Assembly: GCA_000158155.1 (NCBI GenBank)
Contig: DS999405.1
Coordinates: forward strand, 58,883 to 122,882
Direction of reading: 5' to 3'
Origin: a gamma proteobacterium NOR5-3
GTDB taxonomy: Bacteria > Pseudomonadota > Gammaproteobacteria > Pseudomonadales > Halieaceae
DNA: 64,000 bases
In this document: positions 45,743 to 55,401 of the stretch, piece by piece
Layout: each line of letters opens with the position of its first letter
How positions within the stretch are numbered: position 1 is the stretch's first letter
Notes under the pieces: generated by a model
Databases searched by the model: none
Told to the model about the DNA's origin: nothing
The model's input: only the letters and a program-made list of their open reading frames with translations
Program-made: the position numbers and the translations under genes

Positions 45743-46300
45743 GTGCTCGAAGATATTCGTAAAGAAGCCGATTCCCGGATGAAGAACAGCCTGGAAGCCC
45801 TCGGCACTAATTTCAACAAAATCAGAACTGGCCGGGCACACCCGAGTCTGCTCGACGGAATTAAGGTGTCCTATTACGGCGCTGATACACCGCTGAGCCA
45901 GGTTGCCAATGTGAATGTCGAGGATGCGCGAACCCTGTCGCTCACCGCCTGGGATCGTTCCATGATTCCGGATATCGAGCGCGCCATCATGAAGTCGGAT
46001 CTGGGTTTGAATCCCGCGACGGCAGGGGAGGTTATTCGTATTCCCATGCCGGCTCTGACCGAAGAGACGCGCAAGGGCTATATCAAGCAGGCCCGCAGTG
46101 AGGCCGAGGCGGCTCGGGTGTCAGTACGCAATGCTCGCCGGGACGCCATGGGTATGCTGAAAGAACTGGTGAAAGATAAAGAGATAGGGGAAGACGATGA
46201 GCGTCGGGGTCAGGATCAGATCCAGAAGCTCACGGATAGTTTTGTCGCACGCGTTGATGAAATGCTGACGGCAAAAGAAGCGGATCTCCTCGAAATCTAA
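45743..46300 (+). CDS. frr: Ribosome recycling factor
   Basis: Splits post-termination ribosomes with EF-G. 185 residues, the standard length, from the GTG at 45743 ([13 protein letters not shown]), supported by a GGGAGGAG site. An in-frame start at 45728 would place that ribosome binding site inside the gene. Family core [19 protein letters not shown] at about 28-46 and the C-terminal helix pattern are intact. Confidence 0.97.
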   Translation: MLEDIRKEADSRMKNSLEALGTNFNKIRTGRAHPSLLDGIKVSYYGADTPLSQVANVNVEDARTLSLTAWDRSMIPDIERAIMKSDLGLNPATAGEVIRIPMPALTEETRKGYIKQARSEAEAARVSVRNARRDAMGMLKELVKDKEIGEDDERRGQDQIQKLTDSFVARVDEMLTAKEADLLEI

Positions 46301-46306
46301 GCGCCC

Positions 46307-47095
46307 ATGGTTGCTAAGAGCGAAACAGCAGAGCCTGGCTCGCGGTCGTCAACGACTCAGACGCCGCGACACGTTGCTATCATCATGGATGGCAACAACC
46401 GCTGGGCCCGGCAGCGATCGCTACCGGGTGTAGCGGGGCATCGTGCAGGGGTGGAAGCTGTGCGCGGGGTGATGCGCGCCTGTCGTGAGCACGGGGTCGA
46501 AGTGCTCACGTTGTTTGCCTTTAGCTCCGAGAATTGGTCTCGACCACTGCCTGAGGTCCGCGCTTTGTTGGCGCTGCTGTCGCGCTATCTGCGCACTGAA
46601 GTAAAGCAACTGCATGAAGATAATGTTCGTTTACGCTTTATTGGCAAGCGGAGCCGTTTTAGTGCGGGTCTTCAACGACTCATAACCCATGCAGAGACGG
46701 TGACTGCGGGCAACACCGCGGCGACGGTCATTATCGCAGTAGATTATGGCGGGCAATGGGATATCACCCGTGCCGCCCGGGAGCTTGCCAGTCGTTGTCA
46801 GCAGGGCGAACTCAAGCCGGAAGATATCACTGCCCAGCTCCTGCAAAATACGCTCTCTTTGGGTGATTTTCCGCGTCCGGACCTGTGTATCAGAACCGGC
46901 GGCGATGCCCGTATCAGCAACTTTTTACTGTGGGACTTTGCCTACAGTGAGTTCTATTTTACGCCGGTGCTTTGGCCGGATTTTGGTGAGTTGGAATTTG
47001 CCCGGGCACTGGCTGATTACGGCAAGCGGGAGCGACGCTTCGGCGGACGGGGTGAACCCGACGGCATCGTGTCTGGCGGGTCGCTGGATGCTTAA
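46307..47095 (+). CDS. uppS: Undecaprenyl diphosphate synthase
   Basis: Cis-prenyltransferase making the C55 lipid carrier for peptidoglycan and O-antigen. 262 residues with IIMDGNNRWA (catalytic Asp, about 26-35), GHRAGVEAVR, FAFSSENWSRP near 68-78 and the C-terminal RTGGDARISNFLLWDFAYSE. ATG at 46307 lies 6 bp after frr; the 3' end overlaps cdsA by 8 bp. Confidence 0.97.
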   Translation: MVAKSETAEPGSRSSTTQTPRHVAIIMDGNNRWARQRSLPGVAGHRAGVEAVRGVMRACREHGVEVLTLFAFSSENWSRPLPEVRALLALLSRYLRTEVKQLHEDNVRLRFIGKRSRFSAGLQRLITHAETVTAGNTAATVIIAVDYGGQWDITRAARELASRCQQGELKPEDITAQLLQNTLSLGDFPRPDLCIRTGGDARISNFLLWDFAYSEFYFTPVLWPDFGELEFARALADYGKRERRFGGRGEPDGIVSGGSLDA

Positions 47096-47924
47096 ACAGC
47101 GTATTTTGACCGCCGTGCCCATGGCTGGATTGTTTTTGGCCGGTGCGTATTGGCTCCCCTCGTCGGTGCTGGCCGCCCTGTTCGCCGTGATTATTGCGCT
47201 TGGCGCCTGGGAGTGGGCGCAGCTTGCGGGACTGAGCCATATACGCTCAAAAATCCTGTACGTGATCCTCGTGATTTCCTGCGCCTTTGCTCTGCACCGC
47301 TATGCGGGCGATGGCCGTGATTTTTCCAGAGAGTTGGTTCAACCCGTGGTTGGGCTTGCTTGCCTGTGGTGGTGTTTTGCCTTGCTTTGGGTGAAGTCTT
47401 ATCCCGCCAGCGCCGGGCTCTGGAACAGCCGTTTGGGACGCTCTTTGATGGGGGTGCTGATTTTAGTGCCTGCCTGGTTTGCGGCGGTGTACCTGCTGAA
47501 TATTGAAGCCCGCAGCGCAGTGATGGTCGTGTTGGTGCTTATCGTTGCGGCAGCGGATATCGGTGCATACTTCACAGGCAAGTCCTTTGGTCGGCATGCA
47601 TTGTCCCCGCGAGTGAGCCCGGGGAAAACCTGGGAGGGTTTCTGGGGTGGCGTGCTGGCGGTAGCGGTGTTGAGCGTGGTGATCTGGAGCTTGCTGCCCG
47701 AACGCTTTGATCACCTCAGCCTTATGGCCATTCTGGTGGTGGCCCTGGTCACGGCATTTGCCTCCGTCCTGGGCGATTTAACCGTCAGTATGGTGAAGCG
47801 AGTGGGTGGCGTGAAAGATTCCAGCAGCATGCTACCCGGTCATGGCGGCCTTCTGGATCGTCTCGACAGCCTCTGCGCAGCCACGCCGACCTTTGCACTT
47901 GGCCTACTCATGGTTGGCTTTTAA
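47088..47924 (+). CDS. cdsA: Phosphatidate cytidylyltransferase
   Basis: Makes CDP-diacylglycerol, the phospholipid branch-point intermediate. 278 residues, about eight membrane segments. The C-terminal CDS signature GGVKDSSSMLPGHGGLLDRLDS is complete, and SFGRHALSPRVSPGKTWEGF is the conserved cytoplasmic loop. The ATG at 47088 lies inside the end of uppS; a longer upstream frame only shadows uppS. The stop shares a base with the dxr start (TAATG). Confidence 0.96.
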   Translation: MLKQRILTAVPMAGLFLAGAYWLPSSVLAALFAVIIALGAWEWAQLAGLSHIRSKILYVILVISCAFALHRYAGDGRDFSRELVQPVVGLACLWWCFALLWVKSYPASAGLWNSRLGRSLMGVLILVPAWFAAVYLLNIEARSAVMVVLVLIVAAADIGAYFTGKSFGRHALSPRVSPGKTWEGFWGGVLAVAVLSVVIWSLLPERFDHLSLMAILVVALVTAFASVLGDLTVSMVKRVGGVKDSSSMLPGHGGLLDRLDSLCAATPTFALGLLMVGF

Positions 47925-49189
47925 TGAGCTCCGGTAGTACTTCGACAAGACAAAAGGTTGCAGTGCTGGGCTCCAGTGGGTCCATTGGCGTGAACACGCT
48001 TGACGTGCTGGCACGTCATCCTGACAAATACGAGGTTTTTGCCCTTGCTGCGCGCAGTTCTGTCGACACGCTGTTTGAGCAGTGCCTCGAATTTCATCCC
48101 CGCTATGCGCTGCTTACCGATGACGCTGCGGCGGCGTCTTTAGCCAAACGCCTGGCGTCCAGTGCGGCGTCAGACACCGAGGTGCTGGCCGGTACACAGG
48201 CGTTGGAGGACATCGCCGCCCACGCTGACGTGGATATTGTCATGGCGGCTATCGTCGGATCTGCGGGTATGGCCTCAGCCATGGCGGCGGCGCGTGCCGG
48301 CAAGCGTTTGCTTTTGGCCAACAAAGAGGCGCTCGTCACCGCGGGAAACCTGCTGATGCGGGCAGTGGAAGATGGGGGCGCGACATTGCTGCCGGTGGAT
48401 TCAGAGCACAACGCGATTTTTCAGTGCTTGCCCGCCGATTCCCGGGCGCGACCACAGCTGGCGGGAGTTTCGGGACTGATTCTTACGGCCTCAGGTGGAC
48501 CGTTTCGCGGCAAGAACCGCGAGTTCCTGGCACAGGTTACGCCCGAGCAAGCCTGCGCACATCCCAACTGGGATATGGGGCGCAAGATTTCTGTGGATTC
48601 AGCCAGTTTGATGAACAAGGGACTTGAACTGGCAGAGGCCTGCTGGCTCTTTGGCTTACCTGAAGATCAGGTTGAAGTGGTGGTGCATCCCCAGAGTATT
48701 GTGCACTCACTGGTGCGTTACGCAGACGGGTCTGTGCTGGCGCAACTCGGCGAACCGGATATGCGTACTCCCATCGCCTGTTGCCTGGCGTGGCCTGAGC
48801 GCATTGACGGTGGCGTTAAGGCCCTGGACCTGTTGGCCGCCGCGCGCCTCGACTTTGAGCCTCCGGATATGGAGCTTTTTCCCTGCCTGCGCATCGCCCG
48901 GGAGTGTATAGCCAGCGGCGGGAGTGCCATGGCGGTCTGTAATGCTGCGAATGAGATAGCTGTGGCAGCTTTTTTGGACGGTCAGATTGGTTTTGTTGAT
49001 ATTGCGGCGGTGATCGAGGCAAGCCTGGCGGGATTGCCTCTCATTGAACCCCGGAGCCTCGCTGAGGTCGAAGACATTGATCGGCAGGCTCGTGCTTTTG
49101 CAACGCAGTATGTGAAGGATCATCGCCAGGCAAAGAACCGCCAACAGGCAGGTAGCGCCGGGTTGAGCGCAGGAGTAGTAAAGGTTTGA
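47924..49189 (+). CDS. dxr: 1-deoxy-D-xylulose-5-phosphate reductoisomerase
   Basis: NADPH-dependent enzyme of the MEP isoprenoid pathway forming MEP. 421 residues: LGSSGSIGVNTLDVL (Rossmann loop, about 15-29), LLANKEALVTAGNLL near 127, PVDSEHNAIFQCL with metal Asp/Glu, and SASLMNKGLELAEACWLF near 225. Overlaps cdsA by one base and rseP by four. Confidence 0.97.
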   Translation: MSSGSTSTRQKVAVLGSSGSIGVNTLDVLARHPDKYEVFALAARSSVDTLFEQCLEFHPRYALLTDDAAAASLAKRLASSAASDTEVLAGTQALEDIAAHADVDIVMAAIVGSAGMASAMAAARAGKRLLLANKEALVTAGNLLMRAVEDGGATLLPVDSEHNAIFQCLPADSRARPQLAGVSGLILTASGGPFRGKNREFLAQVTPEQACAHPNWDMGRKISVDSASLMNKGLELAEACWLFGLPEDQVEVVVHPQSIVHSLVRYADGSVLAQLGEPDMRTPIACCLAWPERIDGGVKALDLLAAARLDFEPPDMELFPCLRIARECIASGGSAMAVCNAANEIAVAAFLDGQIGFVDIAAVIEASLAGLPLIEPRSLAEVEDIDRQARAFATQYVKDHRQAKNRQQAGSAGLSAGVVKV

Positions 49190-50547
49190 TAGATATTCTA
49201 TACAGCGTGGGCATTACCTTGGCAACGCTGGCCGTGCTTGTTGCGGTGCATGAGTTCGGCCATTTTTGGGTCGCCCGTCGCTGCGGCGTCAAGGTGCTGC
49301 GCTTTTCCATTGGCTTTGGCACGCCGTTGCTGCGCTGGCGCGATTCCCTCGATACGGAGTACGCCATTGCCGCCATTCCGCTGGGTGGCTACGTCAAGAT
49401 GCTCGACGAGCGCGAGGGTGAGGTGGGCCCCGATGAGCTGCATCTGGCGTTCAATAGAAAGCCTGTTTTGTCCCGCATTGCTGTGGTGGCCGCCGGTCCT
49501 GTGGCGAACTTTGTCCTGGCTATCGTGGCCTACTGGGCTCTGTTTATGGCAGGTGAGAGTGGCTATGCCCCGGTCATTGGCGCGGTGGAGACCGGATCAG
49601 TCGCTGAAGTGGCGGGACTGGAGCCCGGACAGGAGATTGTTTCTATTGATGGACGCGAAACGCCCACCTGGCAGGCGGTGTCTTTTCGATTACTGGAGCG
49701 TATCGGTGATACGGGCCCCATCCTGTTCTCGGTTCGTTATCCTGACTCGGATGTTGTCTATGAGTCTCAGGGGCAGTTGAATCGTTGGCTGGCGGGAGAC
49801 GATGAGCCTGATCTGCTGGGTGGCCTGGGTCTGACCCTGTATATGCCCCCCATAGTGCCGCTGCTGGATGAGATTGTGCCCGATAGTCCTGCGGACCGAG
49901 CCGGGCTGCAAACCGGTGACAGAATCCTGTCTACGGACGGTGTGCCCATGACGCTCTGGGAAAACTGGGTGGACTACGTACGCTCACGACCCGGTGAGAA
50001 CATGACGGTGCTCCTCGAGCGCGATGGCCGCGAGCTGGAAGTCATGCTTACCCCGGAGGCATCCACCACGCCCGACGGTGAGATTATCGGACGGGTCGGC
50101 GTGGGAGTTGCCATACCCGACATGCCCGAGAGCCAGCGTCGGGAGTTTCATCGAGGCCCCCTGGAAGCCCTGGTGGCCGGCGGGCAGCGCACCGGTGAAA
50201 TGGTGAGCTTCACCCTCAACTCCATGGTCAAGATGGTGCAGGGTTTAATCTCGCCGAAAAACTTGAGTGGCCCCATTACCATTGCTAAAGTGGCGACCGC
50301 TTCGGCCAAGTCAGGTCTGGAGTCCTACATCGGTTTTCTTGCGCTGCTGAGTATCAGTCTTGGCGTACTGAATCTTTTGCCTATACCCGTGCTGGATGGT
50401 GGTCATTTGCTGTATTACAGCATAGAGCTCGTGGTGGGTAAGCCGGTGCCGGAGCGGGTGCAGATGGTGGGTTATCAGGTTGGACTGTTGTTGGTGGTCA
50501 GTCTCATGGTATTCGCGCTTTATAACGATTTTTCGCGCCTTTCCTAG
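49186..50547 (+). CDS. rseP: Site-2 protease RseP
   Basis: Inner-membrane zinc metalloprotease that cleaves anti-sigma factors (sigma E pathway) and signal peptide remnants. 453 residues: HEFGH at 22-26, two PDZ domains in the middle, and the second metal motif LLPIPVLDGGHLLYY near 390. TTG start overlapping the dxr stop. The 21 residues before HEFGH match the E. coli protein length exactly, which supports the TTG. Confidence 0.96.
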   Translation: MIDILYSVGITLATLAVLVAVHEFGHFWVARRCGVKVLRFSIGFGTPLLRWRDSLDTEYAIAAIPLGGYVKMLDEREGEVGPDELHLAFNRKPVLSRIAVVAAGPVANFVLAIVAYWALFMAGESGYAPVIGAVETGSVAEVAGLEPGQEIVSIDGRETPTWQAVSFRLLERIGDTGPILFSVRYPDSDVVYESQGQLNRWLAGDDEPDLLGGLGLTLYMPPIVPLLDEIVPDSPADRAGLQTGDRILSTDGVPMTLWENWVDYVRSRPGENMTVLLERDGRELEVMLTPEASTTPDGEIIGRVGVGVAIPDMPESQRREFHRGPLEALVAGGQRTGEMVSFTLNSMVKMVQGLISPKNLSGPITIAKVATASAKSGLESYIGFLALLSISLGVLNLLPIPVLDGGHLLYYSIELVVGKPVPERVQMVGYQVGLLLVVSLMVFALYNDFSRLS

Positions 50548-50595
50548 TGCGCAACGGGAGATTCGCTGAGCGTCAAGGCGCGCGGCAGATATAAA

Positions 50596-53316
50596 TTGAC
50601 GAAAGCTGATAACAAGAGTTTGGGAGTGTTCGCTTCCGGGAACAGGTTTGCCCCAGGCAAGTCGCCAGTGCATAGGGGCGGCCGGTCGGGGCTGGCCCTT
50701 ATCTTTTGCTGGTGCCTTGCGCTCGTGTCTGGCGCTGCCGCCGCGCAGGCGCCCGCTGCCGGCACGCCGCAACCCGTATCTGCTGCGGGTTTTGTCATAT
50801 CCGATATTCGTGTTGAGGGCCTCCAGCGTATTGCAGCAGGTTCCGTGTTTGCGTCCATGCCTATCGGTGTGGGCGATTTCGCTAACAGCGCATCCATTCG
50901 CAGTGCGGCGCGTTCACTCTTTGCCACGGGCAATTTTGACGATATTCGCATCGGCCGCGATGGCAGCGTGCTGGTGGTGGTCGTCGCGGAGCGACCCAGC
51001 ATCAGTGAAATCACCATTGACGGTAACAAGGCTATTGAAACCGAAGCCTTGCTCGACGGATTGAAGGGCGCGGGTCTGGCTGTAGGTCAGGTGTTTCAGC
51101 GTTCTACTTTGGAAGGTATGCAGCTTGAGCTTCAGCGTCAGTATGTGATTCAGGGACGTTACGACGCGGCTATTGACGCAGAAGTGATTCCCGAGCCCAG
51201 AAATAGGGTGTCTATTAACATTGATGTGGATGAGGGCACCGTGGCGGCTATCAAGCACGTAAACGTCGTGGGCAACAAGGTGTTTTCGGATGAAGAGCTT
51301 AAGGACTTCTTTGAGCTCAAGACGACCGGATTACTGTCCTTCTTCACCAATGACGATAAGTACTCCCGGGAAAAACTCACTGGCGATCTGGAGAAACTGA
51401 CGTCTTACTACATGGATCGCGGTTACCTGCAGTTCGAGATCGAGTCTACACAGGTGTCGGTCTCGCCTAACAAAGAAGAGGTCTACATTACCGCCAATGT
51501 GATCGAGGGTGAGAAGTTCACGGTGAGCGATGTAGACCTGTCCGGTGATCTGGTGTTGCCCGAGTCCGATTTGCGGCGCTTTGTTCTGGTGCGCGACGGA
51601 CAGACTTTTTCCCAGCAATTGGTGACCTCTACCGAGGATTACCTGACTCGCCGACTGGGGAATGAGGGCTATAACTTTGCCAAGGTTACCGGCATTCCCG
51701 AGATGAACGAAGAGGACAACACGGTAGCAATTAAATTCTTCGTCGACCCCGGGAAGCGAACCTATGTGCGGCGTATTAGTTTCAAGGGCAATACGCGCAC
51801 CGCTGACAACGTGCTCCGGCGCGAGATGCGTCAAATGGAGAGCGCTCCCGCTTCCGCAGCTGCGATTGAGCAGTCGCGTATTCGACTCCAGCGTCTGGGC
51901 TTTTTTAGCAAGGCAGAGGTAGAAACGCCGGAAGTGCCCGGGCATGACGACCTTATTGACGTTGAATTTACCGTAGAGGAACAGACCTCCGGAAGTATCG
52001 GCGCAAGCCTGGGCTTTGCGCAGCAGGCGGGTCTCATTCTGAGTCTTAATTTACAGCAGAATAACTTTCTCGGTACCGGCAAGCGGGTGGGCATCAACCT
52101 GTCATCGTCACAGTTCCAGGATCTGTATAACTTCAGTTACACCAACCCGTACTTCACAGAGGACGGCGTGAGCCGGGGTTTCAATGTGTTCTTCCGGTCT
52201 ACTGATCTGGCTGAAGTGAACGTAGCAAGTTACACCACAGACACCTGGGGAGGCGCCATTAATTTTGGCTACCCCATCAAGGAAACTGCGCGGCTGGGCT
52301 TTAGTTTTGGTCTGGCAAAGACTGACATAACAGCGGGACGCTTTGCGGTGCAGGAGATCAAGGCCAGCCCGCGTTTGCTTCAAGGTGTAGACAGCTTCTA
52401 TGAAAGCACCCGGCTGGCCGATGGTAGCTTTGCCGCGCCGGAGGTGATCCGGCCCCTGGAAGATTTGCCGCTCAGCGCCCTGACCATACCGCCGGAGCTT
52501 GGATTTCTGGACGAGAACGGCGATTCGTACCTGAACTGGACCATTACCAGCAGCTGGAGTTCGTCGACCCTTAACCGCGGACAGATGGCAACTCGCGGTG
52601 CCGCGCAGTCTGTGGCGCTGGAGGTGTCGATGCCCGGTTCGGATCTTGAATTCTACAAGCTGACCTATCGCGGCGAGGTGTTCTACCCCATCAAGAACGA
52701 TTGGATTCTGCATTTTCGCTCGGAGCTGGGTTACGGCGATGGTTACGGCAAGACCACTGAGCTGCCATTCTACGAACACTTTTTCGCCGGTGGCTTTGGT
52801 TCCGTGCGGGGGTTTGAGGTGAACACCCTGGGGCCGCGCAGTACGCCGCCGAGCATTTATACCGTGGACCAGCCGACCACTGCGATTGATGAAAACGGGG
52901 CGCCTACGGAAATCGGTGGTCCCGATGGCCGACAGTTTGGCTACCAGTTGAATCCGGAAACGGGCAAGATCGATTTCGAGACCTTCCAGCAAAACCGCCG
53001 TGCGGCGCCCTTTGGCGGCAACGTACTGGTTGAGGGCAGTGCCGAGCTGTTGTTTCCCCTGCCGTTCCTGAAGGACCGCAGTCGCGTTCGCTCAGCGTTC
53101 TTTATTGATGTGGGTAATGTGTTTAACAATCGTTGCGGTATTAATCAGCCCAATTGTTTTGATTTCGATGCAGCGGAACTGCGCTATTCTGCCGGTGTAG
53201 GCGTAACGTGGCTCAGCGGTTTTGGCCCGTTGACCTTTGCCATTGCCAAGCCGCTGAATGCGTCAGAAATCGATCGTGAAGAAGTATTCCAGTTCACGCT
53301 GGGACAGAGTTTCTAG
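50596..53316 (+). CDS. bamA: Outer membrane protein assembly factor BamA
   Basis: Central Omp85 channel of the BAM complex. 906 residues from a TTG: signal sequence, five POTRA domains from about residue 70 (FVISDIRVEGLQRI is POTRA1), then a 16-strand barrel containing FAGGFGSVRGFEVNTLGPR (VRGF lid motif) and ending in QFTLGQSF with terminal Phe. An internal GTG at 50668 would give a tighter signal peptide (HRGGRSGLALIFCWCLALVS) and is a serious alternative start. Longer than E. coli BamA (810), with extra barrel-loop sequence near 590-645. Confidence 0.95.
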   Translation: MTKADNKSLGVFASGNRFAPGKSPVHRGGRSGLALIFCWCLALVSGAAAAQAPAAGTPQPVSAAGFVISDIRVEGLQRIAAGSVFASMPIGVGDFANSASIRSAARSLFATGNFDDIRIGRDGSVLVVVVAERPSISEITIDGNKAIETEALLDGLKGAGLAVGQVFQRSTLEGMQLELQRQYVIQGRYDAAIDAEVIPEPRNRVSINIDVDEGTVAAIKHVNVVGNKVFSDEELKDFFELKTTGLLSFFTNDDKYSREKLTGDLEKLTSYYMDRGYLQFEIESTQVSVSPNKEEVYITANVIEGEKFTVSDVDLSGDLVLPESDLRRFVLVRDGQTFSQQLVTSTEDYLTRRLGNEGYNFAKVTGIPEMNEEDNTVAIKFFVDPGKRTYVRRISFKGNTRTADNVLRREMRQMESAPASAAAIEQSRIRLQRLGFFSKAEVETPEVPGHDDLIDVEFTVEEQTSGSIGASLGFAQQAGLILSLNLQQNNFLGTGKRVGINLSSSQFQDLYNFSYTNPYFTEDGVSRGFNVFFRSTDLAEVNVASYTTDTWGGAINFGYPIKETARLGFSFGLAKTDITAGRFAVQEIKASPRLLQGVDSFYESTRLADGSFAAPEVIRPLEDLPLSALTIPPELGFLDENGDSYLNWTITSSWSSSTLNRGQMATRGAAQSVALEVSMPGSDLEFYKLTYRGEVFYPIKNDWILHFRSELGYGDGYGKTTELPFYEHFFAGGFGSVRGFEVNTLGPRSTPPSIYTVDQPTTAIDENGAPTEIGGPDGRQFGYQLNPETGKIDFETFQQNRRAAPFGGNVLVEGSAELLFPLPFLKDRSRVRSAFFIDVGNVFNNRCGINQPNCFDFDAAELRYSAGVGVTWLSGFGPLTFAIAKPLNASEIDREEVFQFTLGQSF

Positions 53317-53340
53317 TTTTTTCTCCAAGGAGTAATTGTT

Positions 53341-53862
53341 GTGATCAAGAAGACTTTAGCCATTCTTGCCCTCGGTATCGCGATGACGCCACTGGGTGCA
53401 CTTGCCCAGGGTAAGGTTGCTGTGGTGGATCTTCAGGCGGCTATCCTGCAGTCCGATGCCGCGCAGCAGCGTCTGGATGCCGTTCGTAATGAAGAAGGTT
53501 ACAAGGCCGATAAAGAAGAGTTTGATCGGCTTCGGGAAGAGCTGGACAAGCTCGTGCGGGAGTTTCAAAAAGACGCAGCGGTTATGAGTCAGGAGCAGCA
53601 GGACACCTCGCGCCGACGTCTGGCGAGCAAGCAGGCTGATCTGGAGCACGTGGGCGGTAAGTTGCAGCAGGCTGAGCAGGCAACGGGACAGGCTCTGTTG
53701 CAGGAAATGTCACCCATGGTGCAGGAAGTTCTCCGCGAACTGATTGCCACGGAAGGTATTGGTTTGTTGCTGCAGCGGACGTCGGTTATCCACGCCGATC
53801 CGGGCTACAGCATTACTGCTAAGGTGACAGACAAGCTCAATCAGCTTTCCGCGGCTAACTAG
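53341..53862 (+). CDS. skp: Periplasmic chaperone Skp/OmpH
   Basis: Trimeric jellyfish-like chaperone that holds unfolded outer-membrane proteins. 173 residues: signal peptide (LAILALGIAMTPLGALAQ), VAVVDLQAAILQSDAAQ opening strand, long charged coiled-coil arms in the middle, and a C-terminal strand pattern. GTG start at 53341 after AAGGAG. The position between bamA and lpxD is conserved. Confidence 0.93.
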   Translation: MIKKTLAILALGIAMTPLGALAQGKVAVVDLQAAILQSDAAQQRLDAVRNEEGYKADKEEFDRLREELDKLVREFQKDAAVMSQEQQDTSRRRLASKQADLEHVGGKLQQAEQATGQALLQEMSPMVQEVLRELIATEGIGLLLQRTSVIHADPGYSITAKVTDKLNQLSAAN

Positions 53863-53877
53863 AAGAACTGATTAGCC

Positions 53878-54921
53878 ATGGTAACCCTCGGCGAAGTGGC
53901 GGCACATTTAGGATGTGAGCCTGGAACCGTCGATGCGACTATGGAGTTTGATGGCATAGCCCCGCTGGACCGGGCAGGTCCGCGGGAGCTGGCGTTTATC
54001 TCTGAGTCGCGTTATCTGGACGCTTTGCGGTCTTGTAAGGCTGGCTGCGTATTGTTGAAGCCAGAGTGGCAGGCTGAAAGTCCCGTACCGAGCCTGTGTG
54101 TTGTCGATCCCTATCTTGCTTATGCGCGCATATCGGCGCTTTTCGATCCTTTACCCAAGCCGACCGCGGGGATTCATCCCGGCGCATTTGTAGACGCTAC
54201 GGCCACAGTCCCCGCTTCGGCCAGCGTTGGCCCCGGGGTCTGTATCGAGGCTGATGCGGTGCTCGGTGAGCACGTTGTACTGAGTCATGGCGCTCACGTC
54301 GGTCGGGGAGCTAGGTTAGGCAATAATTGCCGTGTGTGGCCCGGGGTCGTGTTGTACCACGGGGTCGTTCTGGGTGATGACTGCATTGTGCACGCTAACA
54401 GCATCATTGGGGCCGACGGTTTTGGCTTCGCTCGTCGGGCGGATGGTTGGGAAAAAATCAGTCAGTTGGGTAGCGTGCGCATCGGTGATCGCGTTGATAT
54501 TGGTGCGGGAGTGACTATTGACCGGGGTGCTCTGGACGATACGGTAATCGCAGATGACGTGATCATCGACGATCAGGTGCATATCGCTCACAACTGTGTC
54601 ATTGGTCGCCGCACAGCCATTGCCGGTTGTGTGGGAATGGCGGGGAGCTCCATAGTCGGCGAAGATTGTACATTTGCCGGACAGGTCGGAGTATCCGGTC
54701 ATCTCAAGATTTGCGACAATGTGCACTTTCAGGGACAGGCGCGGGTGACCGGCTCTGTAACTGAACCTGGCGCTTATTCTTCGGGTACTGCGCTGCAGTC
54801 ATCGGCTAAGTGGCGCAAGAACGCCGTTCGCTTTACCCAGCTTGACGCTATGCAGCGCCGCCTTGTAAAGCTCGAAGCAAGGCTGAATGCGCTTGGTGAG
54901 GCAGTTAGCGAAGACGATTAA
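53878..54921 (+). CDS. lpxD: UDP-3-O-(3-hydroxyacyl)glucosamine N-acyltransferase
   Basis: Third step of lipid A synthesis. 347 residues: uridine-binding N-terminal domain (GIAPLDRAGPRELAFISESRY at about 26-46) and a left-handed beta-helix of hexad repeats with VHANSIIGADGFGFAR and the catalytic His in HIAHNCVIG near 240. A short C-terminal helix follows. ATG 15 bp after skp. Confidence 0.97.
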   Translation: MVTLGEVAAHLGCEPGTVDATMEFDGIAPLDRAGPRELAFISESRYLDALRSCKAGCVLLKPEWQAESPVPSLCVVDPYLAYARISALFDPLPKPTAGIHPGAFVDATATVPASASVGPGVCIEADAVLGEHVVLSHGAHVGRGARLGNNCRVWPGVVLYHGVVLGDDCIVHANSIIGADGFGFARRADGWEKISQLGSVRIGDRVDIGAGVTIDRGALDDTVIADDVIIDDQVHIAHNCVIGRRTAIAGCVGMAGSSIVGEDCTFAGQVGVSGHLKICDNVHFQGQARVTGSVTEPGAYSSGTALQSSAKWRKNAVRFTQLDAMQRRLVKLEARLNALGEAVSEDD

Positions 54922-54948
54922 CGATTGATTACATGAGGGACTACGGAC

Positions 54949-55401
54949 TTGAATAATGACTGTCTAATGGACATATCGGACATCCGTGAGCTCCTCCCGC
55001 ATCGTTACCCCTTTTTGCTGGTCGATCGCGTCGTTGAATTGGTTCCCGGTGAATCCATCGTTGCCTATAAAAACCTTAGCATCAATGAGCCGTTCTTTGA
55101 TGGCCACTTTCCCGGTAATCCGGTTTTTCCCGGTGTGTTGACGCTTGAGGCGATGGCGCAGGCGGCCGGATTACTCGGCTTTAAAACCATGCAAAAAACC
55201 CCGGCGGACGGTTCTATTTATATGTTAGTTGGCGCCGATAATGTGCGCTTCAAGCGACCATGTGTTCCCGGGGATCGCGTTTACCTTCACGCCCAGATCA
55301 TTGGCGAGAAGCGCGGTATCTGGAAATTTGCGGTACAGGCCGAAGTCGATGGCAAGCGCTGCGCTTCCGCCACAATTCTTTGCGCTGACCGTCCCGCATG
55401 A
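54949..55401 (+). CDS. fabZ: 3-hydroxyacyl-[acyl-carrier-protein] dehydratase FabZ
   Basis: Dehydrates 3-hydroxyacyl-ACP in fatty acid elongation, competing with lipid A synthesis for substrate. 150 residues with [14 protein letters not shown], the hot-dog catalytic motif [16 protein letters not shown] (His and the later Glu in LEAMAQAAG). TTG at 54949 has GAGGGA at good spacing and matches family length; ATG at 54967 would be six residues shorter. The stop overlaps the lpxA start. Confidence 0.97.
   Translation: MNNDCLMDISDIRELLPHRYPFLLVDRVVELVPGESIVAYKNLSINEPFFDGHFPGNPVFPGVLTLEAMAQAAGLLGFKTMQKTPADGSIYMLVGADNVRFKRPCVPGDRVYLHAQIIGEKRGIWKFAVQAEVDGKRCASATILCADRPA

Noticed and set aside
52108-52992. 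294-codon minus-strand frame inside bamA
   Set aside because: Antisense to the BamA barrel, with basic low-complexity sequence and no domain.
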